A stretch of 64,000 nucleotides of DNA from Zasmidium citrigriseum (GCA_002786025.1 NHNW01000033.1:496001-560000), one strand, 5' to 3'; positions 42,360 to 54,530 are shown, numbered from the stretch's first letter. Numbers and translations are program-made. Notes: generated by a model not told the origin, from the letters alone.

Positions 42360-44515
42360 TCATTCAAATGACTGCAGCATATTCCAGGTGCTGTTGTAAG
42401 GCCAATTCTCCCATTCACCAAACACTTGATCGAAGTCCAGATCGTCCGTGAAGGCGAATTCATCATTCACCGCTGCCGGACCTGTCTCATACAGTTCTGC
42501 AGCCGATATTGCAGTCTGTGACTTCGCAGCAGGATCGCTGGTCCTCGTCAATAAAATTCCATGGAGGCATCGAACCAGCTTCGCACTTGCAGCATAGTGA
42601 CACCCCTTGGCGAAGGCATCGTCGATGGAAGAGCCGGCGGGTACTGACAGTGTTTCCAAGCTTTGTGCGCACTGATAAAGGTGTTGCAGTTGGAGGTCGA
42701 TTTTGGGATGAGCTATCAAGCCAGCTTCCAGGCGTCCGATGTCTTGATCCACAATCAGGTAGCATTGAAAGAGGATCTCTTGGGAGGATTGACGAGCTGG
42801 AGGCAGCCAAGGCATGCGTTGCAATCTCAAGTTCTTTGTCTTGTCGATGAAGTCCCCGAGGACCGCCTGAACGATAGGATCTTTGATCCGGACGAAACGG
42901 TCGAGGAATTCCTGGAGTGGTTTGCCATTGGGACCCCTAAGGGCTTCAAAGACAATCTTGTTCGTCCTCACTGCCTCGTGAGGCTGGATCTTGTTGTTTG
43001 GCTCACTGGGTGTTGCGTACAACATTATGGCAAGAAAGAGGCCGACGGTGAAAAGACGTGCACTGGCTTGGTTGCATTCCATGGGGACGAGAGATGATAC
43101 CGCCGCGATCTCTTCTTCTGAAGCGTTGTGGAGTTCTGAATGAGACAGGGTCTCTAGCATCTCATTCATATGCAGCGATGAGGCCTCTCCATAGGCGTCG
43201 AGGACATCCGCAAGCGCCGCTAGATCACGACGAGCTTTCCTCATCCGAACGTAGTGCTGCATTTCGATGAGCACGCATTTCATGGCGTAGAACAAGTAAA
43301 GGCCTCCAGCAGAGAAGGATATTGTTGGCATGAGTGCATGAACGGCTTGTAGAGCACGATCCATGCAATCGAGCTGGTGCTCCAGCTCGACAAGCGGTTT
43401 GACGATAGAGCCTTCGACAAGAATTGAGTGATGGATAGTGCGACACCATAGCAGCGCATCAAGAGCTTTGCTGATGACTTCATTCTTTGCCATACCCTCT
43501 TCAGTATTGATGCTTGAAAGATCGCTGGTCGCCTTATCGAGACCGCATCTCTTCGCGATGCTGTACGCCAGGACAATATGAGTCGTTCCTCTGACTGCGG
43601 CTGATGCAGATTGCTGACATGCTACGAGGGCTGTCGGTCTGTATGCGATCACTACATGCAGGATATACACGGAGTGTCGGTGGACTGGAGGATCAAAGAT
43701 GAAGTGCTGGCCGTAATAGGAGACATAATCTTGCAATCGTTGGCGGAGATCCTGATGCCAGTATAGCTCGCTTGATGGGCTGTCGATGGCACATAGCGAG
43801 AGTAATGCAAAGAGTAGGGACGTTGATGAACTCGCATCTGTCGTCTCGGCCAAATGGCGCCGTAATTCGAGCAATGTTGGGAGAAACGGTAGGTATATTC
43901 GATGCCAGACGAGGCTACAGTGTGCGGTCAGCTTGCACAATCGAAACAAGGCACAGCGCCATTTGGTTCTCATTACCTCTCATCCAGCAACGTCGCAAGG
44001 CCGTTGCTTATTATCCCCGTCAGCGGAACCTGATCTGCAATGCCAGTAGCAGAGCTGGAGGAAGCAAATTTGGACTCATTTGCTAGCAGTGTCGACATCA
44101 GGTTCGCGGAAGTCAACATGGCTCGGAAGCTTTCATGGGTATCAGGCCTGGCATGCTGGGAGGTGGGAACGCTGTTCGTCGCCGAGGGAGATCGTACATA
44201 GTAGCCATCGAAGAGACTTGGATTCACGTGGCCAGACGAGTGATTTCCCGGTACAGTGAGGGCGCCTTCTACGGCTTTCCGGTGTCCCGCCTGTTTCCGC
44301 TGGACCCTCGTCTGTTTGGACTGAGACGTTACAACGCACTTGAGATCGAGTCGGCGGCATCGCTCGCATGATTCGTTCCACTGCCGAGGGGTATCTGAAG
44401 GCCGTATCTCTCCTTGCGCATTCGGTAGACGACATTTGATCTTGCGACTGCGACATGCCGAGCAGATCCAGTTGGCGTATTTCCCTCGTGGTCCGCGAGG
44501 TAAGTTGTCATCCAT
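42360..44515 (-). CDS. Zn2Cys6 transcription factor with an extended zinc-cluster loop
   Basis: Two exons (43977-44515 and 42360-43914, 62-base intron) give 697 residues. The zinc cluster is at residues 18-60: CSACRSRKIKC, then a 21-residue loop, then CERCRRLDLKC. Spacing is Cx2Cx6Cx21Cx2Cx6C; the loop is longer than the usual 5-12. The middle region has the helical fungal regulatory domain, including YWHQDLRQRLQDYVSYYGQH and AYSIAKRCGLDKA. The C-terminus is acidic (FAFTDDLDFDQVFGEWENWP), a likely activation region. It is convergent with the membrane protein gene. Targets are unknown. Confidence 0.85.
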
Positions 44516-44824
44516 GGCTTGCGATGGAGGAGTAGTCGCAAGTGAGCCAAGTCATGCCAAGTTACAGTCAGCAGCTATCGTAAGCCCTAAACGAGTAGTC
44601 GGCGCCGAAAGGGAGGGAAGATGACGTTGGAGGCAAAGTAATTGTTCCTGGGAAGCTGAAAGGTGACGTCGTTCAGCCGCAAATGCACGGGCCCACAGCC
44701 TCCTTCACGCCTGAGGCAGAAAGCCCTTCTAGCCCGCATTGCAATCATTCAAACTGTGCGAAAAGCGTCTCATGAACAGTTCGGTATCGTACACTCGCTC
44801 AATCAATCAAATCAAAGCAACAGT
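44516..44824. other. Intergenic, no feature seen
   Basis: This 309-base gap lies upstream of the Zn2Cys6 gene and downstream of the disordered-tail protein gene. Nothing was recognised. Confidence 0.4.
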
Positions 44825-46183
44825 CTAAACCGATGTGCAAGCGGGCAATCCATCCGGGTTCACCGGCAAACTCTCAATGAGAATCCACTGAATCTTATTG
44901 AACGCCTTCGCTTCCTTGCTCTTCTTCTTGCCGTCCTTCTTCGACTTCTTGGCATTTGAGTCGCTGCTACTGCTGCTGGAGTCCCGTCTTTTCTCCAACT
45001 TTTTCCGCATCTCCTTCTCGACCTTTGCAGTCTCTTTCGCTCTCTCGGCCTCAATCTTCGAAGCATCTTGAGGCTTCTTCGCAAGCTTTTGATCAAGCTC
45101 ACGGTTGATCTTGTCAATTTTCCTTTGCATCTGGCTTCTCTCTCCTTGTATCTCGTCGTTCATCGCCTGATTCCTCATGTCGAATCGAGGATCGGTTTGT
45201 CCCGCCGAAGGATGCGAGCCTTCTGTTCTCACTCCATGCTTAGCTCTTTCTTTCTGGAATTTCTTTTCTTGCTTCGCCATCACTTGCTTCTGCTGAGCAG
45301 CACTCATCTTGTTGATGATGTTCTTCTGTGGATCCGGCGGAGGAACATTGAACGTGACCGGAGCGATGTAGCCGTTGAGCACCGCCACACGACGCTCCAG
45401 CATGCCCAGATTATCGACGCCTTGTGAGTTGACACTTAGTACGTTTGAGTCGATATGCAGCTTGGCGAGCAATGCGTCGGTGGTGACCAGCTTCACACTC
45501 AATTCCCGCGGATTGAAGAATTCCGTATTCGACTTGGACAGAAACATTGTGCCTCTGGTCTTGCTGACTGCCACTTTACCGATCTTCGCAACAGATTGGA
45601 TTCCAAAAGAGATCAGCTGGGCGTGTTGGAAGGGTACCATACCCACCACGCCTCCGGCCAAGTCGACGATCTGTAGAGGTGGACTGCCAGCCGAGACGAC
45701 GTTGAGGTTGTCGATGAATCTGAGCAGCTCTCCCATCTGAACACCATGTCCTTCCAGATCATGGCTGAAGCATCTTGCGAAAGGCATACCGAGTCCTGCC
45801 ATAGCTTGCGGTATAGCGACAGGAAGTTGTAGTCTGCGAGAACTGGTCGGTGGCTGGGCAGGCTGTTGTGCGATATCGCGGACGTGCTGGAGTACTATCT
45901 CGCCGGATGCATTTGACGCTGATCGAGATCGTCCATGAGCAGGTTTCGTATGCATTGTAGGGCTGTCTGGGTACAAGGTATTATCGTACGGCTTTTCGCT
46001 GTCCGTCATAGGCGTTGACTGCGGGCTGTGCGAAGACATAACCTCGTAAGGGGGCGGTTGGTAGTAGTTCTCATGTTGTTCTGGAAGCAAATCATCGGGC
46101 CCATATTGATATCCTCGCTGCTCCATGGGAAACGAGGCCGGAGGCCTTGCATACTGGTAGGCTGCCCATGGATTATTGTTCAT
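44825..46183 (-). CDS. Conserved-type fungal protein with basic coiled-coil tail
   Basis: A single-exon frame gives 452 residues from ATG 46183; an in-frame ATG at 46300 adds an unlike hydrophobic stretch. The first 120 residues are Pro/Gln/Tyr-rich and probably disordered. Residues about 125-225 form a folded block (LQLPVAIPQAMAGLGMPFAR, LLRFIDNLNVV, GGVVGMVPFQHA) that resembles a fungal family of unknown function with repeated small-residue motifs. The last 150 residues are charged (RKIDKINRELDQKLAKK, KETAKVEKEMRKKLEKR) with a Ser run and Lys stretches. No enzyme motif is visible. Function unknown. Confidence 0.7.
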   Translation of the reverse strand: MNNNPWAAYQYARPPASFPMEQRGYQYGPDDLLPEQHENYYQPPPYEVMSSHSPQSTPMTDSEKPYDNTLYPDSPTMHTKPAHGRSRSASNASGEIVLQHVRDIAQQPAQPPTSSRRLQLPVAIPQAMAGLGMPFARCFSHDLEGHGVQMGELLRFIDNLNVVSAGSPPLQIVDLAGGVVGMVPFQHAQLISFGIQSVAKIGKVAVSKTRGTMFLSKSNTEFFNPRELSVKLVTTDALLAKLHIDSNVLSVNSQGVDNLGMLERRVAVLNGYIAPVTFNVPPPDPQKNIINKMSAAQQKQVMAKQEKKFQKERAKHGVRTEGSHPSAGQTDPRFDMRNQAMNDEIQGERSQMQRKIDKINRELDQKLAKKPQDASKIEAERAKETAKVEKEMRKKLEKRRDSSSSSSDSNAKKSKKDGKKKSKEAKAFNKIQWILIESLPVNPDGLPACTSV

Positions 46184-46710
46184 CTTCGTGTCTCGAATGT
46201 GCTTGACTTTATCACCCTGGCGAGTGAGTGACGGTTGGAATAGAATCTGGTGGCTTGAGGACGCTGATAGCCAAAATATAGCGGATACTGCAACACCCAT
46301 ACATGACGGCGGTCTTATCTTGGCGGTTTTTATGGTATCTCTACTTCATGGCGAGGAGCAAATGCGAGACGCTCGCAGGGAAATCGGGGCGGAAGCGCAA
46401 TAGAGAGCGCAATTCAGCGCGCAAATGTGCGCAAATCTCAGCCCCCAAATTGCGAATTTCTCCTCCGCGCTCGGCCTCCGGTGGCTATGCAGGAACGGGG
46501 TCCTCCATGATCTTCGTCATACCCAGTCGCAGCCTGCTCCCAATGAGGATGCATTGGTCAAAGCGTTTACCAACTACAGATCACGTTGCGCTGGGTCTTT
46601 CATGACGTTCATACGATGGCATACATAAATATGGCGGACGACATCAAGCGGCAACAATCACTTCGAAACAGTATCTTCATACAGCACCCATACTCTCAAC
46701 TGCACACATC
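46184..46710. other. Intergenic, divergent promoters
   Basis: This 527-base region lies between divergent starts. ATAAATA near 46627 lies about 85 bases before the Rds1-like ATG and may act as a TATA element. The part at 46390-46460 is rich in GCGCAA-type words. Confidence 0.4.
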
Positions 46711-47834
46711 ATGCCACGACTAAACCCATCCACGTTGACTCTCGCCCTTGCTGTGGCAGCTTTGGGACCGTCAATCGCCGCACTGCCTACGACTCCTCCA
46801 TCTTCCACTCCGATTCCGGGACAGACTCTGCTATACAACAACTACAGCGGCAAGGCTCCACCGTTCCCAGGCAACCTTCAAGGAGCAACTCTACCAACAG
46901 AGCACAACACGCCGGGAGCAGACGACCTTCTGTGGCAGAATCTGCTTGCTGCCGAATGGGTGGTCTACTCGTTCTACCAGCAAGGTGTGGAGGCATTCAA
47001 CGAATCTTCATTCACCAAACTTGGGCTCCCAAACACAACGTACGACCGCATCGTCGAGATTCGTGACAATGAGGCTGGGCACTTGAACGCATTTTATAGC
47101 GTGAGTCAAGATCGAGGTTATGACAACTTTTATGTGACGATACTGAGTCATCACAGGAAATCAGCAATTCTTCAGTGAAACCTGGACCGTGCAAATACGA
47201 CTTCAGCTTCAACAATGATCCAGAGACCTGGCTTGGCCTGCAGGTCGTGATTGAGGTGTCGTCGATGGCATTCTTGACAGGATTGGCAAAAGAGGCCAAG
47301 CTCTCCGTGACAGCGGCATCGCTGGTCGCCGTGGCTGAGGTGGAGTCAAGACACAACACATGGGCGCTGATTGAGACATGGAACGTCAACCCATTCTCTG
47401 GCCCAATCGACACATACTTCCCATATGCCAACCAGATCTTGGCTTCGACGAACCAATTCGTGATCAACGGATCATGCCCACGAGAGAACCCACCATACCC
47501 ATACCCAAACCAACATCTTCCGACTCTCAGCAGGAACGAGAAGCTTGGGACAGGACACCCAGGCAGCGAGATCAGCTTCGAATTCCCAGACACCAAGCCA
47601 GTGTTCAACAGCAGCCAAGACTACTACGCTGTGTACTTCCATGCGCTGGCGAACATTTCGGTTCCTTTCGATCCAAAGACGATGAACTCGACGATCCCGA
47701 GCGAGTTCGATGCCGGAAAGGGAATTATCATCGCGATCATTGCTGATCAGCCGGGTGCACCAACGAATGAGAGTTGCTTGACGGAGCCGCTGATTCTTTT
47801 GCAACAGCCGGGCAGTATTACGCAAACGGTCTGA
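46711..47834 (+). CDS. Secreted ferritin-like domain protein, Rds1 type
   Basis: Two exons (46711-47100, 47157-47834; 56-base in-phase intron) give 355 residues. A signal peptide covers about residues 1-24 (LALAVAALGPSIAALP). The ferritin-like four-helix region includes LLAAEWVVYSFYQQGVEAF and IVEIRDNEAGHLNAFYS, with Glu and His as possible metal ligands; the second pair of helices is in LVAVAEVESRHNTWALIETW, again with ExxxxH-like spacing. This arrangement matches the stress-responsive Rds1 group of fungi. The tail reads GIIIAIIADQPGAPTNESCL. The exact function in the family is not established; roles in stress and sporulation have been suggested. Confidence 0.85.
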
Positions 47835-48379
47835 TCGAAGCGGACTTGGTATGCTGGTACTTGTTGAAAACGCCTACAAGACAGAGTCGAGCGGGACACA
47901 TGTACCTCATTCACGAACGCCGATGAAAGTTCACATAATTGACTCTGATGATGTAGATTCTAGAATGTATTATTGCCTTTATATAGATACATGTACAAGA
48001 AGCCGATTTATCAATAGAATCAATAGGTTCCATCATCGGAACACGTTTTTAACATCCTCATCATATTACCACAAGAATTTGGCGTAGCCATGAGGCAACA
48101 TCTCCCTTTCTTGTGGGGAAACAATGGACGTTTGCGTTCCTTCAGAAGAGCATAGAATCGTAATACGCGGAATGAGACTGTACAGGCACGAGATTGAAGG
48201 AGTCAATGATGAAAGGCTACGCAATTAGTGGAAAGTACTGGATTCTCCAACATGTTTCTGTTTCACCACGTCTCTGAAGAACTGTTTGCTTCGACACCAA
48301 AGGCTGCCACTATTTAAACATGTCTCGTAGGTGCATGACCTTCGCTCGTAACCAAGTGTTCTTCGGCTATCAAAGCACC
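47835..48379. other. Intergenic, upstream of RNase III-like gene
   Basis: About 545 bases, AT-richer than its surroundings. The only element noted is the TATTTAAA box at 48311-48318. Confidence 0.4.
48311..48318 (+). promoter_or_regulatory. TATA-like box that decides the RNase III-like start
   Basis: TATTTAAA ends one base before an in-frame ATG at 48320, so that ATG would lie upstream of any normal start of transcription. The next in-frame ATG at 48380 is 61 bases downstream and is therefore the better start. Confidence 0.45.
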
Positions 48380-49097
48380 ATGAGCAACCTACCAAGGCTC
48401 GAGATTGACGCCAGTCGCAAGCACTTGAAGTACGACAACTTTGTACACGAATTCGCCAATCCCGGTTTTCTTCAACAGGCTCTGACAGTACCTATCAGCT
48501 ACCTTCCATCTCACATGCAAGGCAGAATCCCAAAATATACAGACGGTAAGAGACTTGGGTTTCTGGGAGATTCAATTCTCAAGACCGTTATGGCTACTTC
48601 ATTCACTCAGCAGCCTCATCAAGACTTCCGTGAGTAAAGCATATGCTGTTCCAGGAAGAATACAGTCAGTTGACATAGGGATGACAGTATTCTGGTCGAC
48701 CTACTTCGACAACGGATTGGCCAGAGACTCTTTCCTCGCCCTACTCGGGGAACAAGTTAGGGTCTCCGGGTATCTCGTCGCAGCAGACGGGGACAGCATG
48801 ACTGTCGACTTCTGGGAAAATCCACAACCAGAACCGGGTCAAACTAGAATCAACAAAAGATTCAAACCAATTCCGAGTGCTATGGAGGCGTTGCTGGGGG
48901 CGATCTGGATGGATTCAATTCACAGCAATCCACCACGAGAACCTTTTGGACGATGTTGTGCGTTTCTCTCAGAGATGAATGTATGCTGGCCGAGAAATGA
49001 GACTGAAGTTGAGCATGTCAAGCAGTGGATGGAGGCCACCGATCGCGAAACGAAGAAGAAGTATGGAGGGCTTGACCCGGGACGTCAGGGAGCTTGA
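48380..49097 (+). CDS. RNase III-fold protein lacking most catalytic acids
   Basis: Two exons (48380-48629, 48688-49097; 58-base intron with GTGAGT donor and GACAG acceptor) give 219 residues. The RNase III signature region reads GKRLGFLGDSIL, where the active enzymes have NERLEFLGDAVL, so two of three acids are Lys and Gly and only Asp remains. The second site reads SAMEALLGAIWMD instead of DxxEALLGA: Ser replaces Asp and Glu is kept. The region LARDSFLALLGEQV matches the helix after the second half. There is no dsRNA-binding domain. It may be an inactive partner, or a mitochondrial ribosome-type RNase III fold protein; cleavage is unlikely. Confidence 0.7.
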
Positions 49098-49389
49098 TAC
49101 TGCGTTGGGGTTTACTCCTTCATCACGGCTCTGCTATCTATGACGGAATCAGCGTTTTCTCGAAGGATAGGACAGTGAATTCTCACAAGCTTCTACTGGT
49201 ACGGAACACAATCTTGTCGCAGCAATTGCGACTTGGACATGTGGCGAACGCGTTAGACTCTTACGTTGGACTTCATTGTACTCATTCTTGGGATCGTTCA
49301 AGACGTAGATAAACATGTTGCCCCTATATCCAACACTTGCACATGTGTGCATCTTTGCAATATTCAAACTTTGTGCCTGTTCGCGGTTG

Positions 49390-51320
49390 CTAAGCCTCCA
49401 TCTTGACCTGACCATGCGGCCCCTGCTGGCGTGACTCCCACAACGCAGCTTCGATAGCAGCACGCCTTTCAGCCTCTTCAGCCGTGGTTTTGTCGTTGAA
49501 GACAGAGTCCATTTGCTCCAAAGTGCGGCCGTTTGTTTCTGGCACGAGGAAGTAGACCCAGACAAGAGCAAGGCCACAGAAGACGGCGAAAAAGACGTAT
49601 GTCCCAAAGCCGATGTTCTCGATCATTGGTGGAGTAATAAGGCCCTGTGTCAAAGTCAGATTGAGATCAATCATATGCTTCGAGATACTCACAATGATGA
49701 AGTTGTTGGCCCAGTTCGACATCGTCCCAAACGCCACGCCCTTTGCTCTCAGCGACGAAGGGAAGATCTCAGATGGCATTGCCCATGGGACCGGGCCCCA
49801 TGATGCGCCAAAAGTCAGCATGAAGAAGAGCAGCATTGCGGCGCTGGCCCATCCGGCTCCAGAATTATCCTGCCATTTGCCGCTGTACTTGCCAACCAGG
49901 ATGGAGATGATCAGATGGGCCAGGAACATACAGAAGCCGCCGCCTAGCAGAAGCTTTCGGCGTCCGAAACGATCCATCCCCCAGAGCGACCAAATACAAG
50001 CAACAACTTGGCAGACGTTCATGACACCAGACATGGTAAGTTGCATTTCATAATCGAGGCCCATCGTTGCAAAGAGCGTCGGCGAGTAGTAGATCAATGC
50101 GTTGATGCCAACAAACTGCTGGAAGAACATCAGTCCCACGGCGACTTGTGTGCGTTTGTAGGTGGGCAGCTTCCAGCAGTCCACGTAGAGGGAGACTTGC
50201 AGCTTGACTGCGTTCCAGAAGCCAGGCTTGTGCAGTGCTGGGTGCTTCTTCTCAGAGACCTCCCTTTGGTAGGCAACCTCAGCTCGGACTTCGAACCATT
50301 CCTGCAGTACACGCTCGTCGGTCGCTGGTACCTGACGGATCTTGGCCAAAGTGCGTAGTGCTTCATCGTCACGACCGCGTTGACTCAGCCAACGGGGTGA
50401 GTAGGGGAGAAACGGCACACCACAGCACATGATGATAGCCGGTACCATCTGGATGAGGAATGGTAGACGCCAGGCCCAGTAGTTGGACATGTAGCGTGTT
50501 CCGTATGTAATATAGAAGGCGATGACGATTCCGCTGACGATGCATAGTTCCTGTAGGACGAGAAGGGTACCACGGATTTCGGGAGGAGCGATTTCGGAAA
50601 TGTAAAGTGGTGAAACCATGGCCAGCCTTTCGTCGTCAGTCTTGTCTTGGAAAGGGGACGAGATTACTCACATTCCAACGCCGACACCGCCAATTCCACG
50701 AGCTGCAGTCAACATGCCGTAGTCTACGGCAGCTGTCTGCAATGCTGCGCCGACAAGGAAGACAACACCAGCGATTAGAATACTCCACTTTCGAGAGTAT
50801 TTGTCCGCAATCCAGCCTTGATTCATGGCTCCTATGTAAGGCAATCAGCAACTGTCTCATACATTTGTGGCGGGCTCAACGAACCCAGGAAAGCGCCAAG
50901 CTCAAGAATAGCAGTCATGAGACCTTTCTTGAAGCCAGCACCCGGAGCATCCTTGGCAATCTCAGGGATGTCCTCCAGAAATTGTGGCATCACAAGAGTG
51001 ATAGACACAACTCCCTGATCGTATCCAAAGAGCAGTCCTCCGAGAGTAGCGAACAGGGCGCAGAGAAAGACGTATCGGGAGCTTAGAATCCCTCGAATGC
51101 CGCTGTGGGTGTATGTTCGTCGCATGTCCCATACTGGAGCTTGTGTATGCATTTCGGAGGCAATGGAAGCCCGACGGATGGCGTCCTCATGGATCGACTC
51201 CGTGTGGACGGCACCATCTTCCTGCATGGCAGGCTTCTCAGAGGAAGACGTCTTCGATTCGCCCATGGCACTGCAGATTTCAGGATGAATGGAATGTGAC
51301 CAGGTCGTGCTGCTGCTCAT
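49390..51320 (-). CDS. MFS sugar/quinate-type transporter (cluster gene)
   Basis: Four exons (50885-51320, 50672-50831, 49693-50626, 49390-49644) give 594 residues. The last intron (49645-49692) is 48 bases without a stop, so it reads through in frame; removing it restores NFIIGLITPPMIENIGFGTY. The first intron has a GTTCGT donor but restores AFLGAMNQGWIADKYSRKWS. Motifs: TM1 LLFGYDQGVVS, PYSPRWLSQRGRD, FFQQFVGINALIYYSP, DRFGRRK, and PETNGRTLEQMDSVF. A hydrophilic N-terminus of about 75 residues precedes TM1. It would import a sugar, polyol or quinate-like acid with H+. Two ATCCGGGG copies lie upstream. Confidence 0.9.
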
Positions 51321-51923
51321 AATCGAAGTTGAGTTTGAAGCTACACGTGGCAAACAAGGCGAAGAAGAAGCGAGTTCAAATAGGGACACCTGATGGATCT
51401 GGGGTACGTACTAGGGTGTTGAGGAGTGGGGAAAATCCGGGGCATGGAATTCAACATCCGGGGGCGATACGCCAATGGCCCTCAGCCTGGCCCAGCTAGC
51501 TTGGTCTAAGCCTCGTTCGGCGCCTCGTCCGAGAGGCTCGACGTCAGCTCACAGGATTCATCTGCATCGTTCCACAGCATGTGAAACTCTAACATCCCAC
51601 TAGTGAAGCTATGTGCGTCTAGCTCAATCTCCGAGACATATGTGCGTGCTCCAGCGCTATGGCAAGGCTATACTCTCAGGATGAATGTTCAAGCCCATTT
51701 TGACATCGGACAAGGCCCGTAAGTATCATATTACCAAAGCGAAAAGTTTTGCAATCAATGGGTCGAGAAGGAATGCAGTGAAGACAAGTGTGCCCGGAAA
51801 CTCCTGCCAACTCCCAGGCTTCATATTTCGAAGACAGCGGAGCGAATTCCATAAACGAATACGAGGCCAGTATAGACCGATTCAAAAGCCGACGCAGTAC
51901 TCAATGCGTCAATTCGTATACAT
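51321..51923. promoter_or_regulatory. Transporter upstream region with paired ATCCGGGG
   Basis: The sequence ATCCGGGG occurs at 51435-51442 and 51456-51463 in the same orientation, 21 bases apart, which is two helix turns, about 115-145 bases before the transporter ATG. An inverted pair AGCCTC/GAGGCT lies near 51509-51536. No gene was seen. Confidence 0.4.
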
Positions 51924-53613
51924 CTATCGGTCCAAATTACCTATCGTAACGCTTTTGATGACTTGATAGTCTTCCATGCCATAGAGACTTCCCTCACGGC
52001 CATATCCACTTTCCTTGACACCGCCAAATGGAGCCTCGGCTGCGGATATCTTTCCAGTGTTGACACCGACCATACCCACTTGCAGCTTTCTCGCCACTCG
52101 TCCACAACGGCCAATATCTCGACTGAAGAAATATCCGGCGAGGCCAAACTCGGTGTCGTTGGCCAGCTTGATCGCCTCTTCTTCCGTTTCGAAGGGGAAG
52201 ATAGCCGCCAAAGGGCCGAACGTCTCATCGTTGGCGACGACCATGTTAGACTTCGCCCCAGAGACAACTGTCGGCGCGTAGAAGAAGCCAGCTCGCTTCT
52301 CGCGACTGCCACCGATCTCCACTTTGGCGCCCTTCTCGACCGCATCGGCAACATGCTCAGCAACTTTCGTCACCGCTGCTTCGTTGACAAGTGGGCCCTG
52401 CGTTGTCTGAGCGTCTAGACCCGGTCCAGTCCGCAGCTTCGCCACTGCATCGACGAGTTTCTTCGTGAAGCTCTCAACGATGCCCTTCTGGACATAGAAC
52501 CGATTGGCACAGACACACGTCTGGCCTGAGCAGCGATACTTGCAGAACATAGCACCTTCGACAGCCAAGTCGACATCGGCGTCATCAAAGACAATGAACG
52601 GAGCATTTCCGCCGAGCTCCATACTGACCTTCTTCAAAGTCCCAGCGGCCAGCTTGGCGAGCATCTTGCCCACGCCAGTCGATCCGGTAAAACTGATCTT
52701 CCTGACGAGTGGGTTCGTCGCAAGTTCCGAGGCGGCAGAACGATCCTTAGTCGGACAAACGTGCATCACGCCCTTCGGAATTCCAACCCGCTCGGCCAGT
52801 CTTGCCAGGGCCAGAGCTGTGAAAGGAGTCTCACTTGGGGGCTTGATCACCACGGCACAGCCAGCTGCTAGCGCGGGAGCCACTTTACGTGTGATCATCG
52901 CGGCTGGGAAGTTCCATGGAGTTATGATCCCGCAAACACCGACGGGCTCTCGTACTGTTTGGAGAGTTGCGTTGGGTGTCGAGGACGGAATTGTGTGTCC
53001 GTACGCACGGGTGGCTTCTTCTGCGAACCAGGCAATGAAGGAGGCGGCATAGGTTACTTCGCCCTTGGCTTCTGCTATGGTCTTGCCGTTCTCCAACGAC
53101 AGGATCACACCAACTGATTGATTCGTCAGCCTGATCGAACGATAGATTTGCACTCTCGTAAAAACCCACGATCATCGACGTTTGCCACGACGGCATCGTG
53201 CCATCGCTTCAGGAAAGCGCCTCGTTGCGCTGCTGTCGTCTCATCAAAGTAGCGGACCTGGCTCGCATGTGCCACTTTGATTGCATGTCGAAAGTCTTCG
53301 ACTGTACAGTCTGCGACTTGCCCCAAGACTGTGGCTGTTGATGGCTCTGTGATGTGTTAGTATCTTCGTGGCTACCGAATGGCCGGCATTTGTGAAGAAC
53401 ATACCCCAGACATCGAACAATTTGCTCTTCTTCACCCACTGATCGGCGATATATGCCTGTTGTATAAACAAAGATGGATCTTTGAGCTGTTCGATGATCA
53501 GTCGACGCCGCGGCCAATAATACGGGGAGAACAGGATTTACCAATTTGATCGCCTCGTTCGGCGAGACATTCTGCGCATCATTTGCATGACCATTCGTCG
53601 CTGAGGGTGCCAT
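51924..53613 (-). CDS. Aldehyde dehydrogenase, succinate-semialdehyde type (cluster gene)
   Basis: Four exons (53542-53613, 53405-53486, 53170-53346, 51924-53113; introns 55, 58 and 56 bases) give 506 residues. It oxidises an aldehyde to an acid with NAD(P)+. The cofactor and catalytic blocks are TPWNFPAAMITRKVAPAL, FTGSTGVGKML, the Glu in MELGGNAPF (about residue 277) and the Cys in CSGQTCVC (about 310). The C-terminal APFGGVKESGYGREGSLYGM is typical of the succinate-semialdehyde dehydrogenase group. There is no organelle signal. The true substrate could be another small hydroxy- or oxo-aldehyde from the neighbouring enzymes. Confidence 0.9.
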
Positions 53614-54530
53614 AATGATATAGCACTATCGATCGTCTCCTGTTCACTACACATATTGCCGGTTCGAGCGCTTTTGTACATCACCCGCTTGCGGCATGTG
53701 ACAGCGGGTTTGAACTTCCGGGCTCGCAAGGCTGCGGAACTGGGCTTGCGGGCCCCATTGTCTCACTGCCGCTCCGCAGGTTCAGCGGCGGACTGGCCAA
53801 GAGCAGCGGTACCGCAAAGCATATAGGCTACTATTCGGCGATCCACCCATGGCATCACGAGGACAAGGTGGGAAAAGGATCTCCCAGGGGAAACTGGCCG
53901 GCAGGGTTGCTGAACACACGGGGGCTACAGTCTACCGCGTCTGCTGCTGATCTATCTGCCTTTTATATGTGATCGGAGTGGACGATCCCAAAGGCAGAAT
54001 GAAATGCATGATCATTCAAGAGGACAGCCATCTGAAGAACCATCATCCGATGTTTACCTCGTGCTTCGAATCGCAATGCGTAGCTGAGCTTGTCTTCCAA
54101 AAGTGATGAAAGCTTCCATTTGTGGCATTTGTTCCCTCGCGAACTTCATAGTTGGTCATCATGAGTTACTGATTCGTATTGGCAGTCTATCTACGTTCGG
54201 ATTTGGAAGCTTACAGAGATGTCTCGTGCCTTCGCTCCTCCGCAGGTAAGGCGTGGTGTGTGCAGCATATTTGATGTCCATCTCAGACTTGAATACAAAA
54301 TGACTCAACCATAGCGACGCTTTTGATAGTTTACTTTTGCGACGTGTACGCAATCAACTTGCTCTGTCTGTCATCTCAAGACGGCTAGTTCGTACTCAAG
54401 CAGACTTGAATCATTGCTAGACATCTTGCCTTTTCTTCATTCTGAAATGCTATATACGTTATACAGATCCCAAAACGCCCATTAATGCACACATTCTTTT
54501 TCCACCCCTTCGAATAGCTTATCATATCCT
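53614..54530. promoter_or_regulatory. Dehydrogenase upstream region with CGG palindromes
   Basis: Bases 53774-53788 read CCG-N9-CGG inside CCGC-N7-GCGG. Bases 53806-53815 are the perfect palindrome GCGGTACCGC. Both are of the kind bound by Zn2Cys6 dimers and lie about 160-200 bases before the ATG. Beyond about 53950 the region becomes AT-rich 3' flank of the monooxygenase gene. No gene was seen. Confidence 0.4.

Noticed and set aside
48320..48379. Earlier ATG of the RNase III-like gene
   Set aside because: It lies one base after a TATTTAAA box, so it is probably outside the transcript.
48630..48654. 25-base intron in the RNase III-like gene ending at TTCCAG
   Set aside because: Far shorter than any other intron here; the 58-base choice (48630-48687) has normal length and keeps the same frame.
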